The notes beneath the pieces are model-generated. The model saw only the letters and a list, made by a program, of their open reading frames with translations, was not told where the DNA came from and did not search any database. Below, piece by piece: positions 49,315-58,165 of a stretch of 64,000 bases of DNA (the stretch's first letter is position 1; each line of letters starts with the position of its first letter). A program made the translations under genes and the position numbers. Source of the stretch: Bradyrhizobium ivorense (lineage in GTDB: Bacteria > Pseudomonadota > Alphaproteobacteria > Rhizobiales > Xanthobacteraceae); the NCBI RefSeq assembly GCF_900696085.1, contig NZ_CAADFC020000023.1, positions 1,884 through 65,883 on the forward strand. Direction: 5' to 3'.

Positions 49315-50064
49315 ATGAGCGACCGTTGCTGCCAGCAAGAAGCGACCGAGTGCTGCGCTCCTCCCGCACTTGTGCTGCCCCCGAAAGCCCAGGCAGGGTC
49401 ACCGGCTCGTCTCGCCGACGTTTCGTGCTGCTGCGAAGGTGGCGTTCCGGTCTTCGACGGTCTTGATGTCAGCTACAAGCGGGTGCTGTGGACGGTCATC
49501 GGCATCAACGGCGCAATGTTTCTGGTGGAGACGATCGCGGGGCAGTTGGTCGGCTCGCAGGCGCTCAAAGCCGACGCGCTCGACTTCCTCGCCGATACCG
49601 TCACCTATGGACTGAGCCTTGCGGTGATCGGCGCCACCCTGCGGACGCGCGCGTCCGCAGCGCTCCTGAAGGGCGTGTCGCTCAGCCTGATGGCGTTGTG
49701 GGTGTTCGGCTCGACCGTCTACCAGACGCTGGTTCTTGGCGTTCCCAAGGCCGAGGTGATGGGGGCGGTCGGCATGCTGGCGCTGGCGGCCAACCTGACC
49801 TCGGTGCTGCTTCTGCTGTCCTACAAGGACGGCGACGCCAATGTCCGCTCGGTCTGGCTCTGTTCGCGCAACGACGCGATCGGAAACATCATCGTGATGG
49901 TTGCCGCCCTCGGCGTCTGGGGAACGGCCACGGCGTGGCCTGATCTCGCGGTGGCCGCGGTGATGGCGGGCATCTTCCTCACCTCATCGATCCAGATTCT
50001 GCGGCAGGCGTGGGCCGAGTATCGCGGGGGCACGACGGGCATGCCGACGGCGGCGTCTCGCTGA
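49315..50064 (+). CDS. CDF-like cation transporter with Cys-rich N-terminus
   Basis: A 249-residue membrane protein. The cytoplasmic N-terminus is Cys-rich: MSDRCCQQEATECCAP and later VSCCCEGG, seven Cys in about 50 residues. About six TM helices follow; TM2 has ALKADALDFLADTVTYGLSL and TM5 has SVWLCSRNDAIGNIIVM, matching the paired Asp/His-type metal sites of CDF transporters but with Asn/Asp in place of His. The C-terminal cytoplasmic domain is missing, as in short CDF proteins. GGAAGGGAG precedes the ATG. Likely a metal exporter; the metal is unknown. Confidence 0.82.
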   Translation: MSDRCCQQEATECCAPPALVLPPKAQAGSPARLADVSCCCEGGVPVFDGLDVSYKRVLWTVIGINGAMFLVETIAGQLVGSQALKADALDFLADTVTYGLSLAVIGATLRTRASAALLKGVSLSLMALWVFGSTVYQTLVLGVPKAEVMGAVGMLALAANLTSVLLLLSYKDGDANVRSVWLCSRNDAIGNIIVMVAALGVWGTATAWPDLAVAAVMAGIFLTSSIQILRQAWAEYRGGTTGMPTAASR

Positions 50065-50346
50065 CCGAGCCGCGCGCGTGATGCTGACGCGAGTCGGTCT
50101 GGCCAGCCGGGGCGCCCTGCACGAATGCAAGCGGAAAGCCCTCGTGGTGGGTGCGACGATTTGCAGCACCACCTTGTCGGGCCGCTGACTTGCCGAAGGC
50201 TGTGGCGAATGGTCGCTAGGAGACTCCAACGCGACCTCGGCAAGCGATTCCTCCACCAGGGTGCCGCTTCCGGTTGACGCTGCGACCACGCAAGAAGGCT
50301 GCGGCCAATGATTGATCGGCCGCTTCGTAAATCAGGAGGAAGCCCC

Positions 50347-51315
50347 ATGATCTCGTCCCACATGCGCCTGTTCGGCGCGGTCGTCGCGCTGTTGCTCGGG
50401 GCGAGCGGTCCGGCGCCGGCCCAGCAACTCGAACTGAAGATCATGGCGCCGGCAGCGCCCGGCGGCGGATGGGATCAGACCGCGCGTGCGATGCAGCAGG
50501 CGCTGGTCGCCGCCGGTGTCGCGCGCAGCGTCCAGGTCACCAATGTCGCCGGCGCCGGCGGCAGCGTCGGCATCGCGCAGTTCGTCAACGGCGCCAAGGG
50601 CGACGGTAACCAGATGATGGTGAACGGCTTCGTCATGGTCGGCGCGCTCGCCATGAACAAGTCGCCGGTGACGCTCGAGCAGGTGACGCCGATCGCGCGC
50701 CTCACCGAGGAAATCCAGGTCATCGTGGTGCCGGCGAATTCGCCGCTCAAGACCGCGCAGGATCTCGCGGCCGCGCTCAAGGCCGACATCGCCAAGGTGA
50801 CCTTTGCCGGCGGCTCGGCCGGCGGTGTCGACCACGTGATGGCGGCGCTATTCGCCGGCACGGTCGGCGCCGACGCCAAGAAGATCAACTACATTCCGTT
50901 CTCGGGCGGCGGTGAATCGCTCGCCGCGATTCTCGGCGGCAAGGTCACCGCGGGCATCTCGGGCCTCAGCGAATACGAGGGCCAGATCAAGGCCGGCAAG
51001 CTGCGCGCGCTCGGCGTGACCTCGGAGAAGCGCCTGCCGGGCTCCGACATTCCGACCTTCAAGGAGCAGGGCATCGATCTCGTGCTCGCGAACTGGCGCT
51101 CGGTGGTCGCACCGCCCGGCATCACGCCGGAGCAGCGCAAGACGCTGAGCGACGCCGTGGAGAAAATGGCCAAGTCCGACGCCTGGAAGGAGATCCTCAA
51201 GCAGAAGGGCTGGGATGACGCCTATCTCAGCGGCGATGCGTTTAGCGATTTCCTGAAGAAGGAGATCGTCCGCGTCACCGACGTGCTGAAGTCGGTCGGC
51301 CTCGTCAAGTCATGA
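50347..51315 (+). CDS. tctC: TctC-like periplasmic solute-binding protein
   Basis: A 322-residue exported protein of the Bug/TctC family that captures carboxylates for a tripartite tricarboxylate transporter. It has a signal peptide (LFGAVVALLLGASGPAPA), then LKIMAPAAPGGGWDQTARAM with the carboxylate-binding loop, and ADIAKVTFAGGSAGGVDHVM with the second loop. A strong AGGAGGA lies upstream of the ATG at 50347. It overlaps tctB by four bases, giving a classic tctCBA operon. No TctDE two-component genes are adjacent. Confidence 0.92.
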   Translation: MISSHMRLFGAVVALLLGASGPAPAQQLELKIMAPAAPGGGWDQTARAMQQALVAAGVARSVQVTNVAGAGGSVGIAQFVNGAKGDGNQMMVNGFVMVGALAMNKSPVTLEQVTPIARLTEEIQVIVVPANSPLKTAQDLAAALKADIAKVTFAGGSAGGVDHVMAALFAGTVGADAKKINYIPFSGGGESLAAILGGKVTAGISGLSEYEGQIKAGKLRALGVTSEKRLPGSDIPTFKEQGIDLVLANWRSVVAPPGITPEQRKTLSDAVEKMAKSDAWKEILKQKGWDDAYLSGDAFSDFLKKEIVRVTDVLKSVGLVKS

Positions 51316-51812
51316 GCTCGGAGGGCGCTCCCGGCGATCATCCGGGCGGGGCGGGGCGGCGCGTCGATCGCGCCGGCCTCGTCATCGCGGCGGCGCTGGC
51401 CGCGCTCGCTGCGGTGCTGGTGTGGGACGCGAACAAGCTGCCGGCCACCTCGATGTACGGGATGGGGCCGGAGGCGATGCCGGTCGTCATCGCCGTCGGC
51501 CTCGTGCTGCTCGCGATCGGCAATCTGATCGACGCGCTGCGCGGCAACCTGCCGCCGCGCGAGAGCATGGATCCCAAACCGGTGTGGCTGATCATCGTTG
51601 GCCTGGCGCTGTTGATCGGCATCATCGGCTTCGGCGGCGGCTTCATCCTCGCCACCTCGGCGCTGTTCGTCACCACGTCGGCGGCGTTCGGCCGCCGCGC
51701 CGTCGTGGCCGACAGCGTGATTGCGCTCGTGCTGACCACGCTGATCTATCTCGCGTTCGACAAGCTGTTGACGCTGAGCCTTCCCGCCGGGCCCCTGGAG
51801 CGACTGCTGTGA
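51312..51812 (+). CDS. tctB: TctB-like small membrane subunit
   Basis: A 166-residue inner-membrane protein with four TM helices (AGLVIAAALAALAAVLVWDA, MPVVIAVGLVLLAIGNLIDA, VWLIIVGLALLIGIIGFGGG, VADSVIALVLTTLIYLAFDK). TctB is the poorly conserved small subunit of tripartite tricarboxylate transporters. The ATGA overlap with tctC and the GTGA overlap with tctA show tight translational coupling. Confidence 0.9.
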   Translation: MSSEGAPGDHPGGAGRRVDRAGLVIAAALAALAAVLVWDANKLPATSMYGMGPEAMPVVIAVGLVLLAIGNLIDALRGNLPPRESMDPKPVWLIIVGLALLIGIIGFGGGFILATSALFVTTSAAFGRRAVVADSVIALVLTTLIYLAFDKLLTLSLPAGPLERLL

Positions 51813-53311
51813 TCGATACTTTTGCCGCGTTGGCGCATGGCATGGCGGTCGCCCTCCAGCCGATGAATCTGCTGTATGCCCTGATCGGCGTGTTCCTCGG
51901 CACCGCGGTCGGCGTGCTGCCCGGCATCGGCCCGGCGCTGACCGTCGCGCTGCTGCTGCCGGTGACCTACAAGCTCGATCCCGGCGGCTCGCTGATCATG
52001 TTCGCCGGCATCTATTACGGCGGCATGTATGGCGGATCGACCACCGCGATCCTGATCAACACGCCGGGCGAGAGCGCCTCGATGGCGACCGCGCTCGAGG
52101 GCAACAAGATGGCCAAGGCCGGCCGCGGCGGGCCGGCGCTGGCGACCTCGGCGATCGGCTCGTTCGTCGCCGGCACCATCGCCACCATCGGGCTCGCGTT
52201 CCTCGCGCCATGGCTGGTGGATTTCGCGGTGCGCTTCGGCCCGGAGGATTATTTCGCGCTGATGTGCGTCGCCTTCGTCACGGTGTCCGCCACCTTCGGC
52301 GACTCGCCGGTCCGCGGCCTGACCAGCCTGTTCATCGGGCTGACGCTGGGGCTGATCGGCATCGACAAGCTGACCGGGCAGGCGCGGCTGGCGTTCGGCA
52401 TCCCCGAGCTGCTCGACGGCGTCGAGGTGACGACGCTCGCGGTCGGGCTGTTTGCGGTCGGGGAGGCGCTTTATGTCGCCTCGCGCCGGCATCACGCCGA
52501 GGAGAAGCTCGAGCCGGTGCGCGGCTCGCTGTGGATGACCAGGGAGGACTGGAAGCGGTCTTGGAAGCCGTGGCTGCGCGGCACGCTGTTCGGCTTCCCG
52601 ATCGGCGCGCTGCCCGCAGGCGGCGCCGAGATCCCGACTTTCCTTTCGTATTCGACCGAGCGGCGATTGACAAAACATCCCGAGGAATTCGGCAAGGGCG
52701 CGATCGAAGGCGTCGCCGGACCCGAGGCCGCCAACAACGCATCGGCCGCCGGCACGCTGGTGCCGCTGTTGACGCTCGGGCTGCCGACCTCGGCCACCGC
52801 CGCGATGATGCTGGCGGGCTTTCAGCAATACGGCCTCAACCCCGGGCCGCTGCTGTTCGCCGAACGGCCCGATCTGGTGTGGGGCCTGATCGCCAGCCTG
52901 TTCATCGCCAACGGCATGCTGCTGGTGCTCAATTTGCCGCTGGTCGGACTGTGGGTGCGGCTGCTCGCGATCCCGCAGCCCTGGCTCTATGCCGGCATTC
53001 TGGTGTTCGCGACCATGGGCACCATCGCCGCAAAGCCGTCGGTGGTCGAGCTGTCGATGCTGGCCGGCTTCGGCATCATGGGCTTTCTGATGCGCCGGTT
53101 CGATTTCCCGATCGCGCCCGTGGTGATTGGATTGATCCTCGGCCCGATTGCGGAAAGCCAGCTGCGCCGCGCGCTGGCGATCAGCCTCGGCGATCCGATG
53201 GTGCTGCTGCAAAGCCCGATGTCGGCGACGCTGCTCGGCATCGCCCTGATCGCGCTCGTGGCACCGTTCGTGCTGAAGGAGCTGCGGCGGTTCAAGGCCA
53301 ACGAGGATTAA
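51809..53311 (+). CDS. tctA: TctA-like large membrane subunit
   Basis: A 500-residue inner-membrane protein with about 12 TM helices. VGVLPGIGPALTVALLLPVT and YYGGMYGGSTTAILINTPGE are the family's two signature loops, repeated in a related form in the second half (FGFPIGALPAGGAEIPTFLS, VAGPEAANNASAAGTLVPLL). It starts at GTG 51809, overlapping the tctB stop. The longer upstream frame lies inside tctB in another frame and is not used. Confidence 0.94.
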   Translation: MIDTFAALAHGMAVALQPMNLLYALIGVFLGTAVGVLPGIGPALTVALLLPVTYKLDPGGSLIMFAGIYYGGMYGGSTTAILINTPGESASMATALEGNKMAKAGRGGPALATSAIGSFVAGTIATIGLAFLAPWLVDFAVRFGPEDYFALMCVAFVTVSATFGDSPVRGLTSLFIGLTLGLIGIDKLTGQARLAFGIPELLDGVEVTTLAVGLFAVGEALYVASRRHHAEEKLEPVRGSLWMTREDWKRSWKPWLRGTLFGFPIGALPAGGAEIPTFLSYSTERRLTKHPEEFGKGAIEGVAGPEAANNASAAGTLVPLLTLGLPTSATAAMMLAGFQQYGLNPGPLLFAERPDLVWGLIASLFIANGMLLVLNLPLVGLWVRLLAIPQPWLYAGILVFATMGTIAAKPSVVELSMLAGFGIMGFLMRRFDFPIAPVVIGLILGPIAESQLRRALAISLGDPMVLLQSPMSATLLGIALIALVAPFVLKELRRFKANED

Positions 53312-53348
53312 GGGCGCCCGCAATCCCGTGACGTCGTGCCGATCAAAA

Positions 53349-53371
53349 AAGGCGGTCTCTGACGCCGCCTT
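53349..53371 (+). terminator. Possible terminator after tctA
   Basis: AAGGCGG and CCGCCTT form a 7-bp stem with a 9-base loop, 38 bases after the tctA stop. There is no good U-tract on the plus strand; the A-tract before it would make it a better terminator for minus-strand transcription. Confidence 0.4.
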
Positions 53372-53503
53372 ACCGCTTCCTTGTGTCGAGGCCTGCGGGT
53401 GGTCGCTATTCAGCCGAGCATCCGGAGCCTAGCCAGAGTTTGCGCAGGATCCTATCATCGGGCGACCGCCAGCAAATCGGCGGAATCCAGGGAGGAGTCG
53501 ATC

Positions 53504-54109
53504 ATGCCAATGCGACTGCAGCGTTCATTGCTATGTGCTCTTGTCCTCGTCGCCTCGGGTTTCGCCGTGCTGCCGCAGACCAAAGCCGAGGAGGCGGGCT
53601 GGATCACGCTGTTCGACGGCAAAAACCTCGAACAATGGGATCAGGTCGGCAAATCCAATTGGCATCTGGCGGACGAGGTGGTGGTTGCCGACAAGATGGA
53701 CGGCAAGGATGCCGGTTATCTCGTCAGCAAGAAGCCGTACAAGGACTTCGTGCTGCGCGTCGAATTCTGGCCGAGTGACGATGCAAACAGCGGCATTTAT
53801 TTCCGCTGCCTCGATGCCACGAAGATCACCGACCGTACCTGCTATGAAGCCAATATCTTCGACCAGCGCCCCGATCCGAGTTACGGCACTGGCGCTATCA
53901 CACGCTACGTCGAGATCAAGACCATGCCGAAGGCCGGCGGCAAGTGGAATACGTTCGAGATCACGGCGAAGGGGCGCGACATCACGGTGGTGCTCAACGG
54001 AGAGAAGACGGCTGAACTGAAGAACGGCATGTTCGATGAAGGCGCGATCGCCCTGCAGCACGGCGCGGGAACGATCAAGTTCCGCAAGGTTCAGATCAGG
54101 CCATTGTAA
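53504..54109 (+). CDS. Exported DUF1080 (3-keto-disaccharide hydrolase-like) protein
   Basis: A 201-residue protein with a signal peptide (SLLCALVLVASGFAVLPQ) and a concanavalin-like DUF1080 domain: GWITLFDGKNLEQWDQVG, KDFVLRVEFWPSDDANSGIY, FRCLDA, and AGKWNTFEI-type and GTIKFRKVQI motifs near the end. Relatives bind or hydrolyse sugars; some cleave 3-keto-disaccharides. GGAGGAG precedes the ATG (53504); a second ATG two codons on is equally good. Confidence 0.87.
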   Translation: MPMRLQRSLLCALVLVASGFAVLPQTKAEEAGWITLFDGKNLEQWDQVGKSNWHLADEVVVADKMDGKDAGYLVSKKPYKDFVLRVEFWPSDDANSGIYFRCLDATKITDRTCYEANIFDQRPDPSYGTGAITRYVEIKTMPKAGGKWNTFEITAKGRDITVVLNGEKTAELKNGMFDEGAIALQHGAGTIKFRKVQIRPL

Positions 54110-54149
54110 GGGGCGCCATTGATTTCAGTTCGTTGTGTACCCGCGAAGG

Positions 54150-55889
54150 CTATTCTGGAAGACCAGCCTTGCGAAGTCCCTCGTGCAAACGAGCCTCGTC
54201 ATCTGACTGCGCAAGCGCGATCGACGCAAGAAATCGCGAGATCGTAAAGTTAGGCCGAAGCCTCAAGGTCGCGGAGGCGGCCGCCTTCGCCTCGTCTTCA
54301 AGGCCGAGCCGCGCTGCTGCAGCGGCGTGCCACACGCGTGCCTGATAGACTGCCGGCAGGCGATCCACGGCCGTGCGGCTTGCCTCCAGCGACTCCTGGT
54401 AGCGGCCGGCGAGATAATAGGAATTGGCGAGATAACTGTAGTAGATCGGTCGATGCAGCGGATCGAGACGAAATATCTGCCCTAGCATCGCGATGCTCTC
54501 CTCCGAGCGGCCGGCGTGAGCAAGCGCGAGCGCGTAGCGACCATCCGCCATATTGGGGTTAAGGTCAGCCGCGCGCCGAAAGGCGCTCAGTGCGTCAAGC
54601 CGCCGCTGTCTCCAGTGGAGAACCCAAGCGAGCTGCGAATGCGCCTCCGGAAGCGTCGGGTCGGCCGTGATCGCGCGCTCCGCCAGGGCCAGAGCCTCGT
54701 CGCTCGCGACGGGACTTTGAAACTCGTCGGCAAGCTCCGCCTCATTGTTGGAGACAAGCCATGCGCGGTTGTAGGTGTCGGAAAGCGCCGTGAGAGTTGG
54801 CGCGTAGCCTGGGTCAAGCCGCACAGCCTCGTTGAGGGCTCGCCTGGCGCTCAGCAGGCGCCGACCATACTCTGCTGCCGTCGGGCTGGAATCGACGCTG
54901 GCGAGCAGGGCGCGGCCGCGCAGAAAGAAATCGTAGGCTCCGAGAGACCGCGGTCCCTTCCGTTCGGCGCGTTCAAGTTCAACCTGCGTGATCCGGGAGA
55001 GCAGAACACCGACAATGCGGCGGGCCAGGTCATCCTGCAGGGCTACGACATCAGCAGGCGGGCGTTCATAAAGGTCGGCCCACCGTTGCACACCGGTCTC
55101 GGCTTCCACCAAACGAGCCGACACCCGCAATTGTCCCTGGTCGCGCCGCACCGCCCCAAGAAGAAGGTAGCGCACGCCCAACCGCCGTGCTGTCCCACGC
55201 AGATCCGTCGTGCCCTTGAAAGAGGACGCAGATTCGTTCGCGATGACAAAGAGTTCGGAAAACTTGGATAAGCGAACCGCAATGTCTTCGGTAAGCCCGT
55301 CGCTGAAATAGTCTTGCTCCTTGTCGCCTGCGACGTTGGTAAAGGGCAGAACCGCGATCGAGGGACGCTCCTGCTGTGCGTCCCCGCTTGCCATCTTCTG
55401 CCAAACGCCAATACCAACGAGCAGCAGGCATGCCAGCACTCCGCCAACCAGTGCCAGCAGGGCAGGGCGTCCGCGCCCAATGATCCATGGAGGCCTCTTC
55501 TCCGCCGCGACCTTGGCGACGATCGTCTCGGCAGCTTCACTTACAGGCACGGCAAGCACATAGCCGCGGCGGGGCAGCGTCTTGATGATGTCCTGAGCCT
55601 CATCGTCGAGTGCCTGGCGGATGTCGCTGACGCATCGGCTCAGCGATTCGTCGGTAACTGTGATGCCCTGCCAAACAGCCTGCGCAAATTCGTCTCTGGA
55701 CACAGGCTCACCGGCGGCGGCAAGCAGCTGGCACAGGACGTCAAAGCTCTTCGGACGAAGGGCGATCCGCCGCCCATCGCGCGTCAACGTCCGGCGTCCG
55801 GCGTCGAGGATGAATGGCCCAAAGCGCATCGGCCGCAGAACACCAGGCGCGGGCCGCGCCCGTTCATCTCGGCTTTCAGACCTTTTCAT
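54150..55889 (-). CDS. Winged-helix/TPR one-component regulator (CadC-like)
   Basis: A 579-residue membrane-spanning transcription factor. Residues about 20-115 form an OmpR-type winged helix (GPFILDAGRRTLTRDGRRIA, LPRRGYVLAV), one TM helix lies near 143-165 (ALLALVGGVLACLLLVGIGV), then a TolB-like domain with PSIAVLPFTNVAGDKEQDYF and about six TPR units to the end (YAPTLTALSDTYN, AHSQLAWVLHWRQ, YQESLEASRTAVDRLP). It is divergent from the SnoaL-like gene, separated by 107 bases, so that gene is its likeliest target. The start is uncertain; MRFGPFILD, 20 codons in, is an alternative. Confidence 0.87.
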   Translation of the reverse strand: MKRSESRDERARPAPGVLRPMRFGPFILDAGRRTLTRDGRRIALRPKSFDVLCQLLAAAGEPVSRDEFAQAVWQGITVTDESLSRCVSDIRQALDDEAQDIIKTLPRRGYVLAVPVSEAAETIVAKVAAEKRPPWIIGRGRPALLALVGGVLACLLLVGIGVWQKMASGDAQQERPSIAVLPFTNVAGDKEQDYFSDGLTEDIAVRLSKFSELFVIANESASSFKGTTDLRGTARRLGVRYLLLGAVRRDQGQLRVSARLVEAETGVQRWADLYERPPADVVALQDDLARRIVGVLLSRITQVELERAERKGPRSLGAYDFFLRGRALLASVDSSPTAAEYGRRLLSARRALNEAVRLDPGYAPTLTALSDTYNRAWLVSNNEAELADEFQSPVASDEALALAERAITADPTLPEAHSQLAWVLHWRQRRLDALSAFRRAADLNPNMADGRYALALAHAGRSEESIAMLGQIFRLDPLHRPIYYSYLANSYYLAGRYQESLEASRTAVDRLPAVYQARVWHAAAAARLGLEDEAKAAASATLRLRPNFTISRFLASIALAQSDDEARLHEGLRKAGLPE

Positions 55890-55996
55890 GGTTTTTCAGC
55901 ATGCCTTTCAGGACTTTAGCTCAGGCACCTGCTCTTTGTTCCTAGCCTACTCTTGCAACGCAACCTTTGAAAGACCAATCGAAAAGGGAGAGCCTC

Positions 55997-56467
55997 ATGC
56001 TGCTACATCGCGCCTGTTGCCTCGGTTTTTCCGGAGCGATGCTCTTGTTGACCGCGCAAGCTTTCAGCGCCGACAACCCGGATGTCGCCAAGCTCACGAC
56101 CGCCAACTCGGCCTTCGACGCTGCCCTGTCGAAACGCGACCTTGCTGCGCTCGACGTCATCTGGGCTCAAGATGACCGCGTCAGCGCTTTTCACCCGTCG
56201 AGCAAGGCCACCATCGTCGGCTGGAGCGCCGTCCGTCGGAGCTGGGAAGGCGCCTTCGGAAATTTTCCTGAGATCTCGGTTGAGATGAAGAACCCGCACA
56301 TTCGCGTCACGGGAAACATGGCGCTGGTCACCGGTACCGAGACCTTTCGCGGCAAGCGTTCGAACGGAGAAGTCGTCGAGTTCCTCGCGCCCACGACCAA
56401 CGTCTATGAAAAGCTCGGTGAACAATGGGTTCTGGTGCATCATCACGCTGGACGCGCGCCACAATAG
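55997..56467 (+). CDS. Exported SnoaL-like/DUF4440 protein
   Basis: A 156-residue protein with a signal peptide (GFSGAMLLLTAQAFSA) and an NTF2-like fold: AFDAALSKRDLAALDVIWAQ, GWSAVRRSWEGAFGNFPEIS, and GEQWVLVHHHAG at the C-terminus. Ketosteroid-isomerase-like proteins of this kind (SgcJ/EcaC group) often bind small hydrophobic ligands; no catalytic residue can be assigned. AAGGGAG precedes the ATG. It is divergent from the winged-helix/TPR regulator. Confidence 0.85.
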   Translation: MLLHRACCLGFSGAMLLLTAQAFSADNPDVAKLTTANSAFDAALSKRDLAALDVIWAQDDRVSAFHPSSKATIVGWSAVRRSWEGAFGNFPEISVEMKNPHIRVTGNMALVTGTETFRGKRSNGEVVEFLAPTTNVYEKLGEQWVLVHHHAGRAPQ

Positions 56468-56517
56468 GTCTCCGTGAACATGCGTGCGAATCTACCCGCA
56501 CCGGCGGGCGACGCGCT

Positions 56518-57618
56518 TCATCCCTGACCCGCCGGCGGGACGACATACAGCGTCAGTGCAAACACGGCGTAGATGAAGATCAGCAGCGCGCCGACGAACC
56601 AGGCCGAACGTCCGCTGGTGGTGATGAAGCTCGCCGTCACGGTTGCGATCATCACCATGGTGACGGCGCCTGGCCAGAACTGCAGGTCCATCGGCGTCGG
56701 CCCCACGAGGTAGCTGAGCAGCACCAGCGCCGGCGCCACGAACAGCGCGATCTGCGAGGCGCTGCCGAGCGCAATGCTGACGCTCATGTCGAGCCGGTCC
56801 TTGCGCGCCGCGGCAAAGGCGACCGCGAATTCGGCGGCGGCGCCGACCAGCGAGACGATGATGAAGCCGACGAAGGCCGGGCTCATCCCGAAGGTTTCCG
56901 CGGCCTTCTGCACGGATTCCACAAAAATCTCGCTGACCAGCGCGACCAGCACGGTCACGACCAGGAGCGTGCCGACCGCCAGTCCGATCGGCCAGTGCGC
57001 CTCCTTTTCGTCGCCATGCTCGACGCCCGCAAACAATTCCTTGTGGGTCTTGAGCGAGAACAGCAGGCCGAGCGCGTAGGCGGCGATCAGCAGCACCGAG
57101 ATGCCGATGCTAAGCGTGTGAATGACCCCGCTGTCCTTCGGCAGGTGATCGAGGTCGGCGACTGCCGACGGTGCGAGCAGGGCGACGGTTGCCATCAGCA
57201 GCAAGCCGGAGGAAAGCCGCGCGCCGGCGCGGTTATACTCCTGCACGTGGTAGCGCAGGCCGCCGAGCAGCAGGCAGGCGCCGAGCATGAACATCGCGTT
57301 GGTGACGATCGCGCCGGCGATCGACGCCTTCACCAGCATGTACTGGCCCGCGCGCAGCGCCGTGATGGCGATGATCAACTCCGTCAGGTTGCCGAGCGTC
57401 GCATTGAGCAGCCCGCCCACGGCATCGCCGGTCCTGGCGGCGACCGCCTCGGTGGCGTGGCTGAGCAGGGCCGCCAGCGGCACGATCGCCAGCACGGCGA
57501 GCACGAACAGCAAGGTGTGGGAATGCGGGGCGGCCGTCTCGGCCAGCAGCACGATGGGCACGAAGGCCAGCATCCAGAGCAGGGGGGTGTCGCGGATTTC
57601 CCTGAGCAGAGTTTGCAT
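56518..57618 (-). CDS. Ca2+/H+ antiporter (CaxA/ChaA-like)
   Basis: A 366-residue inner-membrane cation/proton exchanger with about 11 TM helices. The two alpha repeats contain GDAVGGLLNATLGNLTELII and PAFVGFIIVSLVGAAAEFAV, the latter followed by LDMSVSIALGSASQIALFVA; these G-N-x-x-E and G-x-A-x-E motifs are the ion-binding sites of the CaCA family. The central acidic loop is short (EHGDEKEAHW). GGAAGGG lies upstream of the ATG at 57618, preferred over a start six codons earlier. Confidence 0.92.
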   Translation of the reverse strand: MQTLLREIRDTPLLWMLAFVPIVLLAETAAPHSHTLLFVLAVLAIVPLAALLSHATEAVAARTGDAVGGLLNATLGNLTELIIAITALRAGQYMLVKASIAGAIVTNAMFMLGACLLLGGLRYHVQEYNRAGARLSSGLLLMATVALLAPSAVADLDHLPKDSGVIHTLSIGISVLLIAAYALGLLFSLKTHKELFAGVEHGDEKEAHWPIGLAVGTLLVVTVLVALVSEIFVESVQKAAETFGMSPAFVGFIIVSLVGAAAEFAVAFAAARKDRLDMSVSIALGSASQIALFVAPALVLLSYLVGPTPMDLQFWPGAVTMVMIATVTASFITTSGRSAWFVGALLIFIYAVFALTLYVVPPAGQG

Positions 57619-57699
57619 GCCGGCCGCCCTTCCCATCGATGCGCGGATGGAAGGTCCGGCCGGACGGCAGGGCCGGCATTGATCTAGCTCAACGCGGAT

Positions 57700-58044
57700 C
57701 TAGCCGCGTGGACCGGGCTGCGGTGACGGCGACGCGCCGGGTTGTGGCTGCGGTGAACTGGACGACGAGGGCGGACTGGAAATGGGCTGCTGATCTCCGG
57801 CACCGTGCGGAATGCACGTTCCGGCGTTGGCGAGGAGCCGTCTCGCCTGCAGGTCACGGGCCTTGGAATAGTCGCGCCGCTTCGGGATGTTCTCCGCCGC
57901 CCAGCGATCCCACGCCTCGAATGCATCGGCGTAGTGCTTGCGCATCTGTTCTTCGGCCGACATGCAATCGGCGAACTTCTCGAACACCAAATCCGTGTTC
58001 ACGGGCGTCATGCCGCCGACCAGGACCACAAGCATCCATTTCAT
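57700..58044 (-). CDS. Conserved hypothetical protein with C-terminal Pro/Ser-rich tail
   Basis: A 114-residue protein. MKWMLVVLVGGMTPVNTDLV begins with a weak signal-like segment. The core FADCMSAEEQMRKHYADAFE, AWDRWAAEN and NAGTCIPHG contains two Cys that could form a disulfide. The last 30 residues are Pro/Ser/Gln-rich. It resembles small conserved rhizobial proteins of unknown function. It lies between the antiporter and the His/Gly-rich gene, all on the minus strand. Confidence 0.68.
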   Translation of the reverse strand: MKWMLVVLVGGMTPVNTDLVFEKFADCMSAEEQMRKHYADAFEAWDRWAAENIPKRRDYSKARDLQARRLLANAGTCIPHGAGDQQPISSPPSSSSSPQPQPGASPSPQPGPRG

Positions 58045-58165
58045 GGCGATAATGCCTTCGGTATCGCCCCAATGATCGCGGACGGCGACAGCCGCCCGGA
58101 CGGCGGCAGTCCATCAAGAAAGGCCGCCAATTCGATTGGCAGCCTTCCTGTTCGTTGCCGGATCG

